A DNA stretch of 64,000 nt, taken from assembly GCF_027943255.1 (NCBI RefSeq), contig NC_072893.1, forward strand, positions 1,984,001 through 2,048,000. Direction: 5' to 3'. The notes beneath the pieces were generated by a model that was given only the letters and a program-made list of their open reading frames with translations, searched no databases and was not told the DNA's origin. Both the position numbers and the translations under genes were made by a program. The stretch is from Anastrepha obliqua (taxonomy: Eukaryota > Arthropoda > Insecta > Diptera > Tephritidae). Numbering within the stretch: position 1 is the first letter of the stretch; every line of letters starts with the position of its first letter. Positions 47,508 through 58,879 of the stretch are shown in pieces.

Positions 47508-49240
47508 AGTTAAATGGGTGACCTAGCTTAGGGCACACGTGGACAAATATTCAAAAAATTCGTCCGTTGAAATGCCATAAAGGGGAGAGGAGAAAGGAGA
47601 AGGGAAGGAAGAAGGAGCCTTGTCTGATTTACGTACGTAATTAGCCGCAACAAGCTACTGATGAGCTTCACCAAATTTGTGATATTTCGACCCACTATAT
47701 CCGCAGGCGTAGCGAAAAAATGAGAGCTCAGATGTCTAAATCTTTGCCAGACGAGAGCAAAGTAGCTGAGAAGAAGGTGTTGAGATGATTCCACCTCGTC
47801 CTCAAGACAGCTTCTGCAGAACAGACTTGAACCAATCCCAAGTATCACCGCATGAACACCTAACGGACAATGTCCGGTAAGGACACCCACTAAATTCGAG
47901 AGCTGAGGCTTTGTAGGAGTTCCTTAGGAGTTCCCTCGAGCGTCCCCGATCTACCCGTGGCCAGCAGGATCTCGTGACCTTGCAGCGCGCCCTTTGTTGA
48001 TTCGAGGCCCGTAATTCCAGGAGTAGGCCACAGGTTCTTAAGGGAGCCCAATCCTCTCATTTCGCGACGAAACCGTCTCAAAAGTTCCCTGCCTAGCCAG
48101 CTCATCAGTTCAGCAGTTTCCCTCTATGCCGCTGTGAGCGGGAACCCAAAAGAGCCTGATGTCGAAATGTTCGGATGCAATCGAGAGAGAAGCCCGATAT
48201 TCCCCGACCAATCTCGAACGCAGAAACAACGAGCCCAAGACCCTAATTGGCTATCGGAGTAAATATTTACTTCCTTAACGGTAATTACCGAGGTGAGCAA
48301 CCAATCCGCTGCTTCCTTAATTGCAGATATCTCAGCTTGGAAAACACTACAGTGATCCGGAAGATTGAATTTGAGTTTGATGGGAAGCTCCTTACAGACT
48401 ACTTCCCCACCAACCCTTCCGTCCAACTTCGAGGCTTCCGTGAACATGTTTGCCATGCCATGCCGCCAAATGTTACACCCTGCTCACTCATCACTTGAAG
48501 GAATATGAGTGGAAAAAGGTCCGCTCGGACCTAGCGTGGGTGTACAGTGATCCAGCACCATGGCGATGAACTCAAAACTTTTAAGAATGCTAGAGTGCCC
48601 GTAACTTAAGTCTAGCTTATGTCCCGAACACCTTAGTCTGATTGCGGTGCGTGCAGCGGTAGTTTTCCCCACAATGTCCCCCGGTGCCACATTCAGCATA
48701 GCGTTAAGCGCTAGAGTAGGAGTGGTACGGAGCGCCCCACTGATTTCAATGAGGGCAGACCTTTGTACCCTCTCCAGCTTCTTAGCTGATACCATCCTTT
48801 CTAGCGAGTTCCCCCAGACAAGGACTCCGTACAGCAAGATTGGTTTTATAATCATGTTATAAAGCCAAAAAGTGACTTTAGGCGAGAGGCCCCATCTTTT
48901 GCCGATAACACTCCTGCAACTATACAAGGCGACTGTTGCGTTCCTAATTCTCTCCTCAATGTTTGGCTTCCACGTAAGACCTCTGTCAGGGATAAGTCCC
49001 AGGTACTTCACCTTGTCAGAGAGCACCAATGGAGCGCCCGCTATTGAGGGGAGAAATACTCTAGGTATTTTGTATTTCCTCGTAAATAACACGAGCTCCG
49101 TCTTCAGAGGATTTATCGAAAGGCCGCAATTTGTGGTCCAATTACTTACAGAAATGAAACTTTGGTGCACACCTTTGGCTAAGTTCTTTAATTCGACACC
49201 TCATTTTTGAAAATCGAACAATCAATGAAGGTCTGATGAC
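47508..49240 (-). pseudogene. LOA-like retrotransposon 3' half (family D)
   Basis: From the right, the minus strand reads VELKNLAKGVHQSFISVSNW (about 49,200) and the polymerase end: GLSINPLKTELVLFTRK, DKVKYLGLIPDRGLTWK and SCRSVIGKRWGLSPKV, with YNMIIKPILLYGVLVWGNSL. After a stop at 48,484 the same frame gives RNase H: MANMFTEASKLDGRVGGEV (first Asp and Gly changed to Glu-Ala), HCSVFQAEISAIKEAADWLL and VNIYSDSQ. The sequence then decays until MGVLTGHCPLGVHAVILGIG and a Cys-rich tail end at 47,528. The polymerase active site and everything 5' are absent. The copy abuts the poly(T) at 49,245. Confidence 0.88.
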
Positions 49241-49244
49241 ATTC

Positions 49245-49262
49245 TTTTTTTTTTTTTTTTTT
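49245..49262. repeat. Poly(T) run: poly(A) tail of the family A element
   Basis: Eighteen T in a row on the plus strand, directly after the minus-strand element's 3' untranslated sequence (GTCCCGAC then A18). Confidence 0.92.
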
Positions 49263-49331
49263 GTCGGGACAACTAGCAAATGCAGCACTCAGACATTAAT
49301 TGAGTCCATTGTACTACACCTGGATTCCCTT

Positions 49332-49885
49332 TTAATTTTCTTTAAATCTACCCGATCTCCGAAGAAATCTGAGTAGATCTTGTGGTGCCAAGGAGCCAAG
49401 ATGGTCGCTTCTTAACACATCAGTGCCAAAGACCTCAAACCTGATTCGAGCGAAGGCGGGGCAGACACACAGGAAGTGGTCCGCCGTCTCATCCTCCTCT
49501 TCACAAGCTGGGCAGAGTACACTGTCTGAGATGCCCAACCTTTCCATGTGCTTTGCCCACAGAAAGTGGCCCGTCATCAGTCCAACCAGCCTTCTGCACT
49601 CCCCTCTGCTTAATGACAGAAGGGTTTGCGACAGTCGATCGGACATGACAGGTAACATCAGTTTTGTCCATCTGCAGCATCTCTCAGCCTGCCAAGCTCG
49701 CTTGTGATGGCCGCAGAGGGGAGTGGCAAAGCGGGCTCTGGGCCAAAGAAGTTGGCCTCAGAGCCCATCTTAGCTAAGGAGTCAGAGGTCTCGTTACCCG
49801 CGATACCCACGTGTCCCGGGACCCATGTTAGCATCAGGCTATTTTGTCTGCCGACATAGTTCAGCCTGGATTTACAGGACTTCAC
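49332..49885 (-). pseudogene. ORF2 C-terminus: RNase H end and Cys/His tail (family A)
   Basis: This is the downstream part of ORF2, split from the polymerase by a frameshift. The first part reads VKSCKSRLNYVGRQNSLMLT, WVPGHVGIAGNETSDSLAKM (last RNase H motif) and ends in a stop at 49,658. A second frameshift near 49,690 leads to the frame with WTKLMLPVMSDRLSQTLLSL, LVGLMTGHFLWAKHMERLGI and CPACEEEDETADHFLCVCPA (Cys/His tail), with DLLRFLRRSGRF just before TAA at 49,332. The end motif matches other family tails here. Confidence 0.9.
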
Positions 49886-51981
49886 TACCCCTGGTTGTCA
49901 CTGCAGACACATATAGATCTGCTTCTCCATCGTTTTTCCACAACAAAGTTCATCGCTTCTTGAACTGCATACACCTCCGCTTGAAACACAGATGCATGCA
50001 TTCCAAGAGCAAAGTGCAGTTTTGTCCCACTGGATTCCACGTAGACCCCAGAGCCGGAGCCATGCTCGGTCCTGGAGCCATCCGTAAAAATGCGAAAACA
50101 GTGTTTGCCGGGCTCATTTTCTGAGTCTCCCCACAACTGAGCCTCTGGTAGCACTACACTGTATCTCTTTTCAAGTACGACCCTTGATGGCATGGAGTCA
50201 AGGGGAATGGAGAGAATCGTTGGATCGATGTCCATGCCTTCTCTGTGTTCCAATGCCGGACAAGGGCCGTACCAGTTCCCACTGTGTTTCAGTCTGCAGA
50301 TGGCCCTCAAGGCCACTCCTCGGATGAAAGCATCAAGTGGTGGTAAACCAATCAGAGCATCTAGTGCCGGGCCTGAAGTAGTCGGAAAAGCTCCGGTACA
50401 ACAGATGGCCACAGTGCGTTGTAGTCTCGATAAGGTCCTCCTGACTCCCACTAGAGAGAGTCTGCTCATCCAGACCACTGATGCATAGGTGATAATGGGT
50501 CTTATCATAGCCGTGTAGATCCATAGGACCTTGCTAGGAGAGAGACCCCACGTTTTCCCAAAGACAGCTTTGCATTGCCAGAAAGCTGTCAGCGCTTTTG
50601 ATGCCTTTGTTTCAACGTGTGATTTCCATAGGAGCTTGCTATCGAGGATTACTCCAAGATATTTGATTTCCTTGGATAGCTGGATTGTGACTCCTTTTAG
50701 CTTTGGCAGAACGAGTCCATCAAGCTTCCTCCTTCTGGTAAAGAGGACAATACCAGTCTTGGCGGGATTTGCCGACAGCCCGTTCGCACAGCACCAAGTG
50801 TCAATCCGATCCAGAGTTTTCTGCACTTTCCTGCAGATGTTCATAAGCGAAGAGCCTGTTACCAAACAAGCAACATCGTCCGCATATGCTTGTGCGTAGA
50901 CTCCCGAATCGTTTAAGGTGGTGAGTAGAGGATCGATTACCATGCACCAGAGCAACGGAGGCAGCACACCGCCTTGGGGGCAGCCTCTGTTAACCCCAGA
51001 TGACACCAGCAGATCTTCCTCTGCTCGCACCGAAATGATTCTTTGGACCAGCATCGAACGAATCCAATTTACTAGCACCCGGTCTACGCGGTGCCTACTA
51101 GCAGAGTTACACATACTATCAAAAGTGGCATTATCAAACGCCCCCTCTATGTCTAAAAAGATACCCATAGCGTAGTCCCTCCTGTCTATGGCCAGCTCTA
51201 CCCTAGCAACAAGGTTTTGCAGTGCCGACTCGCAGGATTTTCCACTCTGATAGGCATGCTGAAATAGAGACAGAGGGTGAGCCTTCAGCGACTTCTGACG
51301 TATGCGCAGTTCCACCAGTCGTTCGAGACTTTTCAGCATGAAAGAGGTCATGCTGATGGGTCTAAAGCTTTTGGGGCTGGTGTAGTCGTCTTTTCCAACC
51401 TTTGGGATGAAAGCGACCCTCACCATCCTCCAAGAGCGTGGTATGTAAGCCAGTGCCAGGCATGCCGAGAAGATTTTCTTCAGGGCTGCTGTCACGAACT
51501 CTGCACCCTCCTTCAGCATGGCAGGATATATGCCATCTGGTCCGGGCGAATTGTAGTCGCCAAAAGATTTGATGGCAAATCGAATGGTGGCCTCATTCAC
51601 CACAGATCTGGCAACGAACCAGTCATGCCGAGAAGGTGTAGCAGCTCTGACAACTGCCTCTATCAATAAGCGCTGTTGCCGGCTGATGCTTATCTGATTA
51701 CCAGGAAAGTGAGACTCCATCAGCAAGCTGAGTGTCTCATTTTTCCGCTCCGTGAAGGAGCCATCAGATTTCCTAAGTGACCCCAGCTTTGCCGTTGGGT
51801 CCCTTTTCAGGATCCTAACCAATTTCGCCGTGTCACTCAGAGATTCAATACCGCTGCAGAATTCCCTAAATGAGGCTCTTTTCGATTCCCGAATAAGCCT
51901 CTTGTAGTTCTTCTGAACATCACGGTATCGCTCCCAGTCCTCTGCAAGGTTAGTCTTGAGGGCCCGGTTTAGAAATTTTCT
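49885..51981 (-). pseudogene. ORF2 reverse transcriptase and RNase H start (family A)
   Basis: Reads without a stop from just after the TAG at 51,982 down to 49,885, the longest frame in the window. It copies element RNA at the nicked target. In order: SPGPDGIYPAMLKEG, SFRPISMTSFMLKSLERLVE, FLDIEGAFDN (motif A Asp), NRGCPQGGVLPPLLWCMVID (motif B), AQAYADDVACLV (catalytic YADD intact), NPAKTGIVLFTRR, KYLGVILD and a thumb with KAVFGKTWGLSPSKV. RNase H begins with RIFTDGSRTEHGSGSG, SVFQAEVYAVQEAMNF and CVCSDNQG. There a run of four G, probably five originally, causes a premature TAG. All catalytic residues up to the break are present. Confidence 0.95.
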
Positions 51982-52947
51982 CTACTCGCGCCTCAGCATC
52001 TGGAGCTCTCGATTCCACCAAGGAACGGGAGTCCGGCTGGGGAGAGGTCGAATTGGACAGGCTGGCTCAAAACATTCGGTTAGGGCAGCATTGAGTTTCT
52101 CAACAGTCGCCTCAATGGCCTGTTCTTTTCGAAGTCTTGGTGGCGCAACGCCAAGGTCCCGCAACGCCTCCCTAAACTTCTGCCAGTCTGTTTTTCTTGG
52201 GTTTCTAGAGGGCAGTGGCATTTGTGCCTCCTCGCCACACTGAAACTCAATGTACCTGTGGTCCGAGCACGAATCTTCGGCAAGGACCCTCCAGTTCTTG
52301 ATTGACCACCCAAGATTTGAGTTCGATAGGGTTAGATCAATCACCTCCTGCCTTCTAGCCGTTACAAACGTTGGCTGTGAGCCCTCGTTATGTATGTCTA
52401 GGCAGGAGGAGGCGATAAATTCGAATAGTCGAGAACCCCGTCCATTGCACTTGCTGCTGCCCCAGATTGTATGCTGGGCATTAGCATCGCAACATAGGAT
52501 GAGGCCCAGACTGCGCCGCTCACAGAACCTCACGAGACTAGTGGCCTTCCCGGGTGGTGCCCCTTCCAGAGCATCGTAAGGAAAGTAAGCAGATGCAATC
52601 ACAAACTTCGACCATCCGCGTCTATCTCTATAACCCACCTCAGCCGCTACCAGGTCTTGGCAACAGAATTGCTCAAGACCCGTCACAGTGAGATGGGATG
52701 AAACTATAAGACCGGTCCTAGGTCTGCTAGAACTCCTGTCATATAATAACGTGGCCCCTTTCAGCGCACTTAAGCCACAGAGACGGCCCCTAAAAACCCA
52801 GGGCTCTTGCACAGCTGTTATGTGGGGTAATGTGTGCAGCTGGGAAAGTCTTCTACTTAGTAGTGCAGTAGCGGCTTTGGAATGCTGCAAGTTAATTTGC
52901 GTCACCGTCAAGGGACGATAGCTACAGGAATCGTCCGAGTCAGTCAT
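51982..52947 (-). pseudogene. ORF2 N-terminal AP-type endonuclease (family A)
   Basis: The first 321 codons of ORF2 encode the apurinic-type endonuclease that nicks target DNA. The expected motifs are all visible: VTQINLQHSKAAT (Asn), ITAVQEPWVF (Glu), VIASAYFPYD, LGLILCCDANAQHTIWGS (Asp/Asn), VIDLTLSN and EDSCSDHRYIEF (Ser-Asp-His). The frame is the same as the polymerase and is broken only by TAG at 51,984-51,982, after WWNRELQMLRRE. The ATG at 52,947 was chosen because it overlaps the ORF1 stop as ATGA and precedes the conserved domain. Confidence 0.93.
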
Positions 52948-53571
52948 CTGGGAAAGACACGGAAGCTGACAATCCCAAAGAAGAGACTCAGACGGTTCCC
53001 GTACCGTGAGCCCATGACATCAACACTGGCCTCGTCCACTCGCACCACAAGAGCAGCCCCTTCCTTCCCTTCCCGGTTTTTGCCCTTGGTGTACGAGACG
53101 ACTCGCCAAAGCCTCGTGTTGATGCCCGGATTCTGGGCACGTAAACAGGATAGGACATCTGCCGTAGACAGGTCTGGATCCGGAATCCAGCAGATGGCCT
53201 TCCTGAGGGGTACACTCTCCTCGCTGTAGACTGCGAAGTGAGTGGTCCCCATGGGGGGCACGTTATTGACCACGGTCCTGATCCACTCGAAGTTGGCCAG
53301 AGACGCGCACGTCACCTTTATGGTGCCGTCCTTTGTCTCATAGCCCTTCGCGTTGGCTTCCGGACCGGAGGCAATAACCCGACGCATCAGCTGGCTTTTG
53401 CAGTATTTGATTTCTGCATCCGTCAGCTGATGGTCAGGCCCCAGTTTTCCAATCACAGCCACAGGTCGTGGGCCGGCAGCCTTCTCGCTGTAGGATGGCT
53501 TGGCCGCACCCTTGGATGTGCTTGGGCGAAGGTCCAGCTGCCGGTCCTCCACATTCACTAAAACTGCTTTC
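52944..53571 (-). CDS. ORF1 of the family A retrotransposon, 5'-truncated
   Basis: An intact frame of about 205 codons ends at TGA 52,946-52,944. ORF1 proteins bind element RNA and chaperone it. The visible blocks QLTDAEIKYCKSQLMRRVIA, KGYETKDGTIKVTCAS, LRKAICWIPDPDLS and LRAQNPGINTRLWRVVSYTK resemble the DUF4780-type domain that I associate with dipteran retroelements (from memory). Typical ORF1 proteins of this group are longer, so the 5' part is missing, in line with truncation at about 53,560. There is no start codon in the remaining part; the first in-frame GTG is at 53,558. It overlaps ORF2 by ATGA. Confidence 0.85.
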
Positions 53572-54980
53572 GCTTATCATAAATACAGATAAGCTACAAC
53601 AAATACCAAAAGTAGGGCTAAGTTAATATTTGTTTTTTTATAAAAGTACAGAAGTACACCTTCTTAAGGATAAAAATGTATTTTTAACAAATTTTTTACC
53701 ACTACTTTTATATGCTAAGCGTGGAAGTGAAATGGTGTACACAAATTACTTGTGATTTTAGGGGATGTATAAACCTTGCGGTATATTCTATCACAAAATA
53801 GGTTAGAAACTTTTCCTAACTGAAGCTTTCACTTTCAAATGATGCCAAAAAGTCCAAGTTCTAACACTTTCAATTTTTGTGTTTTTGTCAACGTTCGGAG
53901 CTTCGTGAAGTGCAGGGGTCAATTTATACTATTCAAGTTAATTAACAGGCATCTAGAATTATAAGAATATAAGAGATGTTGAATAAGGCGAACAAAGTCT
54001 TTTGAACACTCTCAAGCCGTTGCATCTGCCAATCATAGAAAGGTCCACAATTTAAAATTTTAAAGTGTAAGGACCTGTAAATTCAGTGCTAAGAAGACAA
54101 ATGAAGGCAAGTGATACATAGGACTTTGCTATAACATAGTTAAAATAACTATGGAAAAGAAATTCAACAGCGCTTCGCATTTAGTTCCATACGCGAAGAT
54201 CGTCGGCTACTGTGCGTTGCCTACGCTTATCTCATAAAATATTTTACTAAAGTTGTGGGAAAGCCACAGTTTGTCATTTCTTATATCATCTTCAGTCAAG
54301 CCCACTCATTTATTCACTTTCGCACCATAAAAAACGAGCGAGCAAAAATTGTTGAATATATGCCTTGATAGATATTCATATATACTCGTATGTGTGTATG
54401 TGTATATGGACTGCAATATGTACACGCATAAACGATGCCATTGACGCCGGATTTTTAATAAGTGTACTAAATAACAAAGGAATTAAAATTCTTGGTGACT
54501 CATTCGAGCAAAAACGTCTAAAAACAGACAGAAAATTTCCACGCGATGTAGTTCTGTTTGTTTTTTGAACGATTGTTGCTATGTTTTGATTTATTCAAAG
54601 AATGATTTATTTTTGAACGCGGTAAAAGGAGAATAAACTAACGCAGTAAAAAAATAAATATACAAATAAATAACTTTCGAATCGCTTAGAAAAGGTAAGT
54701 GAATGGACAATTAGATTTGAAGCGGTTGATGGATGGAGTTGAAAGAATGCTGAATGAGTCATCCATTTGTTTGTATGTATCACAATTGGACCAGTAAGTG
54801 CTCTATTCATATTCTGACCAATTAAAGCCACAACTTATTCCTCATGTCAACACTCTTAGATAAAATATTTGGACCCGATTAGTTTATGAATTGAAAAGTC
54901 AATACCAAATGTATAATTTTCACTACTACTATATATGCAAAATGATAATACAAAACAAAAATACTGTCGCAATGCATTTT
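53572..54980. other. No recognisable gene
   Basis: AT-rich. I did not find the missing 5' portion of the family D element on this side of the family A insertion. Confidence 0.5.
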
Positions 54981-55550
54981 TTTGTTTATTATAATCTGGT
55001 AGATAATTTCATGGCACTTATTTTTTGATTATAATATCCGGCGGCTGCCGTAGCCGAATGGGTTGGTGCGTGACTACCATTCGGAATTCACAGAAAGAAT
55101 GTAGGTTCAAATCTCGGTTAAACACCAAAAAAAACATTTTTCTAATAGCGATCGCCCCTCGGCAGGCAATAGCAAACCTCCGAGTGTATTTCTGCCATGA
55201 AAAAGCTCCTCATAAAAAATATCTGCCGTTCGGAGTCGGCTTAAAACTGTAGGTCCCTCCATTTTCTGGAGCAATATCAAGAGGCACACCAGAACTAGGA
55301 GGAGGAGCTCGGCCAAACACCCAAAAAAAAAGGATGTACGTGCCAATTATATATACATACAATATAATATCCGGTGTATCAGCCCAATTTTCGACAACTT
55401 TTTCCAATAAAACTAGCCGTATGGCGTCAATGGTGGCTTGAATTTTGCTATAAATAGATTGTAAAGTGCGCTGTATGGCAAATTGTACCATTTGGAAAAA
55501 TTAGAAATGAAAATTCAGCCAACAAGGCTCGATAGTTCTCGCCATTCACC
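54981..55550 (-). mobile_element. Mariner-like deletion derivative (family M, copy 3), split by a SINE
   Basis: The outer parts (54,981-55,041 and 55,375-55,550) align with the copy at 25.5-26.0 kb: TTTGTTTATT...CTGGTAGATAAT, ACTTTTTCCAATAAAACTAG, GCGCTGTATGGCA and GGCTCGATAG. A SINE with its 12-bp target duplication sits between them. No coding capacity. The head region is cut off at about 55,550 by the next relic. Confidence 0.75.
55030..55374 (+). mobile_element. tRNA-derived SINE with perfect 12-bp target duplication
   Basis: TATAATATCCGG occurs at 55,030-55,041 and again at 55,363-55,374. The 321 bp between (55,042-55,362) have box A TAGCCGAATGG (55,051-55,061) and box B GGTTCAAATCT (55,104-55,114), hence a tRNA-like RNA polymerase III promoter. 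An unrelated body follows, ending in CCAATTATATATACATAC. This copy contains the blocks seen in the copies at 9.4 and 27.9 kb, so it is the best local reference. Confidence 0.95.
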
Positions 55551-55564
55551 CTTACGCCAGCTCT

Positions 55565-56165
55565 TTTCTCATTTCGAAAAAAAGACCGACGATGCCGCGA
55601 GCCAACGTAGCCGCTGGATCTTTCTTCGCTGCACTGTGTTTATGTCTATTCCATCTCCTGCGATACTCGCCGTTACTAACGCGCAAAGATCCAAAAATCT
55701 TTCGCAGGATCTTTCTCTCAAACACTCGAGAGGACGCCTCATTGAATGATGTCGTCGTCCAAGCTTCTGCGCCATACGTTAGGACGGGCATGATGACAGC
55801 CTTGAAGAGTGTTAGTTTTGTTCGTCGAGAGAGTACTTTACTACTCATTTGTCTACTTAGTCCAAAGTAGCACTTGTTGGCAAGAGAGATTTTCGTTGGA
55901 TTTTAAGGCTGGCATTATAATCAGTGTCAATGCTGGTTTCGAGATAAACGAAGTCTCTTACAACCTTGAAATCATAACTGTCAACAGTGACGTGGGTGCA
56001 GATACGTGAGTTTGCCGACTGTTTATTGAGTACAGAAGGCACTTCATTTTGTCTTCGTTCCCTACCAAACCCATTTGCTTTGCTTTTGGATCCAGTTTGG
56101 AAAATGCAGAACTAACAGCGCGGTTGTTAAAGCCGATGATGTCAATAACATCGGCATACGCCAAA
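55565..56165 (-). pseudogene. Non-LTR reverse transcriptase relic
   Basis: From the right, the minus strand reads MAYADVIDIIGFNNRAVSSA (YADD changed to YADV) and FSKLDPKAKQMGLVGNEDKM. After frameshifts it gives VTVDSYDFKVVRDFVYLETS, LSRRTKLTLFKAVIMPVLTY and GAEAWTTTSF. It ends with VFERKILRKIFGSLRVSNGE and YRRRWN. This is the active-site-to-thumb portion of an endonuclease/reverse-transcriptase type element. The C-terminus and 5' half are missing. Confidence 0.85.
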
Positions 56166-56678
56166 CTTTACTACACAGATATATCGACACGGTTTACCAT
56201 TCAATATCAATGGTTCTCATACAGCTAAAAAACACACGATATGCCTTGCTCAAAAAGAAAATAAGACACTTCCGGTTCCACTTGGCGCGATACAGATTAA
56301 TCATCTCATTGATTATTCAGTTAAGTCAAAACAATTCCAACACGCACATACAGCCACCACCCCCCTACTTACTGTGAAGCGTTTCTCCGCCCCTAGCAAT
56401 ATTCTTTGATCTGCTTGCCAGTGTACGGAAGAAAGAAAGGGTCGCATAATCAACGTGAAGGAATGTACATTTTTGGAACACCACAGTACAAGGGCAATGG
56501 CGGCGTGAAAAGGCAATAAATCAGGCCAATAAAAAATGCGCGTAAACAAACTAAGTCAATGAATCTTATAAAGCAACAAAATTAAGAAATTAATTTTTTA
56601 TAAAGCCAAAAGCATCAAAAATACGCACTCATTAAATATTTTATAGCTTGTTGTTGGGCCGCTTCTTCTGCCGCTGAG
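56166..56678. other. No recognisable gene
   Basis: No motif found. Confidence 0.45.
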
Positions 56679-56739
56679 CACAAGTACATTAATGTGTGGG
56701 AGTCGTTGTTGATGCTGTCAGCAGCATATCAGCACATAG
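56679..56739 (+). other. Candidate 61-nt internal exon (unverified)
   Basis: A pyrimidine-rich stretch ending in CTGAG (56,661-56,678) precedes 61 nt open in one frame (starts HKYINVWESLLMLSAAYQHI). It ends ATAG|GTAAGT (donor at 56,740). No family recognised; chance is possible. Confidence 0.25.
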
Positions 56740-56741
56740 GT

Positions 56742-58671
56742 AAGTCCAACAACAAAGGCAGACGCAGCTCGACATTGACGAGCTTTCATCGGTGGCGTGC
56801 AAATGGGAAGAAATTCCCTCACTAATTTAGTAGTCTTGCTGGCGTCGAGGTGCGGCACGGCACTAACTACACACATAAGGTTGGCGCTTTGCAATGTATT
56901 CACACACCTACATATCCTCAACACCAAGGTGATGAAGTGCTCGGGACCACGCATTTGCCCTTTAGTTTGATGCAAATGGTGTTGCATGTATAGAATATAT
57001 TTGAATATCCAGAGGAAAGTAGCGAATCACCAAAGTGACGAACTTGGTTTAACACTTGACTGACATGAACCTTCCGGAAATTTTTCAAATGCTTAAGCTC
57101 TTTACACACAGCTGAATGAGAGTGGTTTGCATTTTCACATTTTATAGAGACAAAATTGGTACCCATAATGATTTTTTCTACTGTTAGCAATTCCTTGAGA
57201 ATCCTTTTTTTTATTATTTCCAATACGAGAGCTAAGAAAGATTGCCATTTAGCACCATTTTAATATTTATAATATTCATCCCACATACTTAGTGATTTTT
57301 TGAATCAGCAGTTCCTCGCCCAACGCCACCAGTTCCAACTTAGCACTTTGACTTTTCTGCAGAAGATCGCCCTGTATACTTTTTCCTCTCCATAGGTACT
57401 TACACACTCGCCTATTCTGTAACTCACGGAGAATTTAAAAATGATCATTAGCGCATGTCGGGCGAATGAATTGGGCGAACAGCTTCAGAAGCCATCTTCG
57501 TGTGCTCGCGTTTAAACGTCCGGAGAAAAGCGGAAAATCGTGAACAAAAATTCATTCGGGCAGTGAGACTTATACAGAAACGAGGGTGTTGCTGTTATTA
57601 TTGTAGCAGAAAAAAGCCAAAGCGAAAGTCTAAAGAAAATGGACTGAAAGAAAAAAGAAACTCACAACGTCATGGTCAGCAGGGGCTGATTGAACGTATC
57701 CAAAGCCTATTGTATCTGAAAGCAAAGCGAATAGTGCAACATTTTTGAAAGTGAATTTTATATGTAAATAATTAATGGATAAAATATAAAATATAAACAA
57801 ATTAAAATAAATATGAAATATGTATACAATTTCAAAGAAAAAGTGAATGTTCAAACGTTCTAGAGTTGCGATTGCACGCATTTGATAACTATTTGACAGT
57901 TGATCACCAGTGAAGAGCAAAATGCTATCAAGTCATCGATGATGGCAGAACCAAATCCCGGATGCGTTTAACAGTACTTTGACGGGTCAGTTCATAATTT
58001 CACCTGTCTGTTTTTCTGAGCGTCTATGTATGTATGTATGTATGTATGTAGCACTATGTGTACGAATTCATGAGATTTTGTGTTCATTTGGAATATGAGT
58101 ATGTATGTACATATACTGGTATATGCATGGAATTCGGCTAGATGACGTCACGCCGAACACAGGCCAACAAGCGCTCGCACAAGCCCACACACGTCCATAG
58201 CCAAGTACTCCGCATGCACACGGACGCACGTGTGCTGTTTATTCTGGAAGCGAATTTTTGAGGAATTTTGTTTATATTCACACTACTCCAACAACTACAA
58301 AGTTACAGATCACAACAATAATCGAACTGAAGTAGTGGTGAAAAAAATATGAATGTTCGAGCAGCGAAGCAGTGGGCGACGTTGGAATGATGCTCGAAAT
58401 AGAAATTCATAGGTTTTAAAATTAACATTTGAGCTGACTCGTCACTTCAGGTGCCAGTAATTGAGAAAATTCCTCTATGTGGTTAACTGCGTGAAGAAAC
58501 TAAAAGCTCCCACCAATCAACTCTATCAGCCCAATATTCCAAAATGTATGAAAACAACAACAAAAAGAGAAAAGTAGTTAATGAAATATCTCACTTGCGA
58601 TTAGTTAACAATAATACAATACAATACAACAACACAAATAACAATAATAAGTAAAGTCCATAAATACTCAG
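56742..58671. other. Non-coding; (TATG)n microsatellite
   Basis: Contains a (TATG)6 run at 58,025-58,050. An open plus frame at 57,500-57,748 is rich in Lys/Arg and has no recognisable motif. Confidence 0.45.
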
Positions 58672-58748
58672 CCGGCGGAAACCCTGGTGATGGCAGCGGA
58701 CGATCTGTATGAAGCCTATTCCCCAGATGACAGTAATTTATTGCAGTC
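58672..58748 (+). other. Candidate exon with a short acidic open frame (unverified)
   Basis: After AATACTCAG, a GC-richer patch reads PAETLVMAADDLYEAYSPDD then SNLLQ without a stop, and reaches GTAAAA, a weak donor, at 58,749. If unspliced, the ATG at 58,690 gives a 20-codon open frame ending at TAA 58,750. Confidence 0.22.
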
Positions 58749-58879
58749 GTAAAACCTGTACAAAATTAAATTCGCTAACCAAAATATTTAATAAAAAATC
58801 ATAGCGTTGTATTAAAGCGAAAAACCCCACACAAGAATGCGTCTGTTCGCAAGCAGAGTGCGGGTGATTGCGCGTCCAT

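Larger units (their letters stand above)
49245..53570 (-). mobile_element. LOA-like non-LTR retrotransposon, nearly complete (family A)
   Basis: The minus-strand element of about 4.3 kb carries ORF1 (truncated at its 5' end), then ORF2 with endonuclease, reverse transcriptase, RNase H and a Cys/His tail. It ends in 18 A (T run at 49,245-49,262 on the plus strand). Lesions visible: an in-frame TAG at 51,984-51,982, a one-base loss in a G run near 49,887 and a second frameshift near 49,690. The long intact frames show it is the youngest retrotransposon here. The clade call rests on the IEGAFDN, GCPQGGVL and YADDVA motif styles together with RNase H. Confidence 0.93.

Noticed and set aside
50192..51669. 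Several plus-strand open frames of 85-130 codons
   Set aside because: All lie opposite the intact ORF2 polymerase frame of the family A element.
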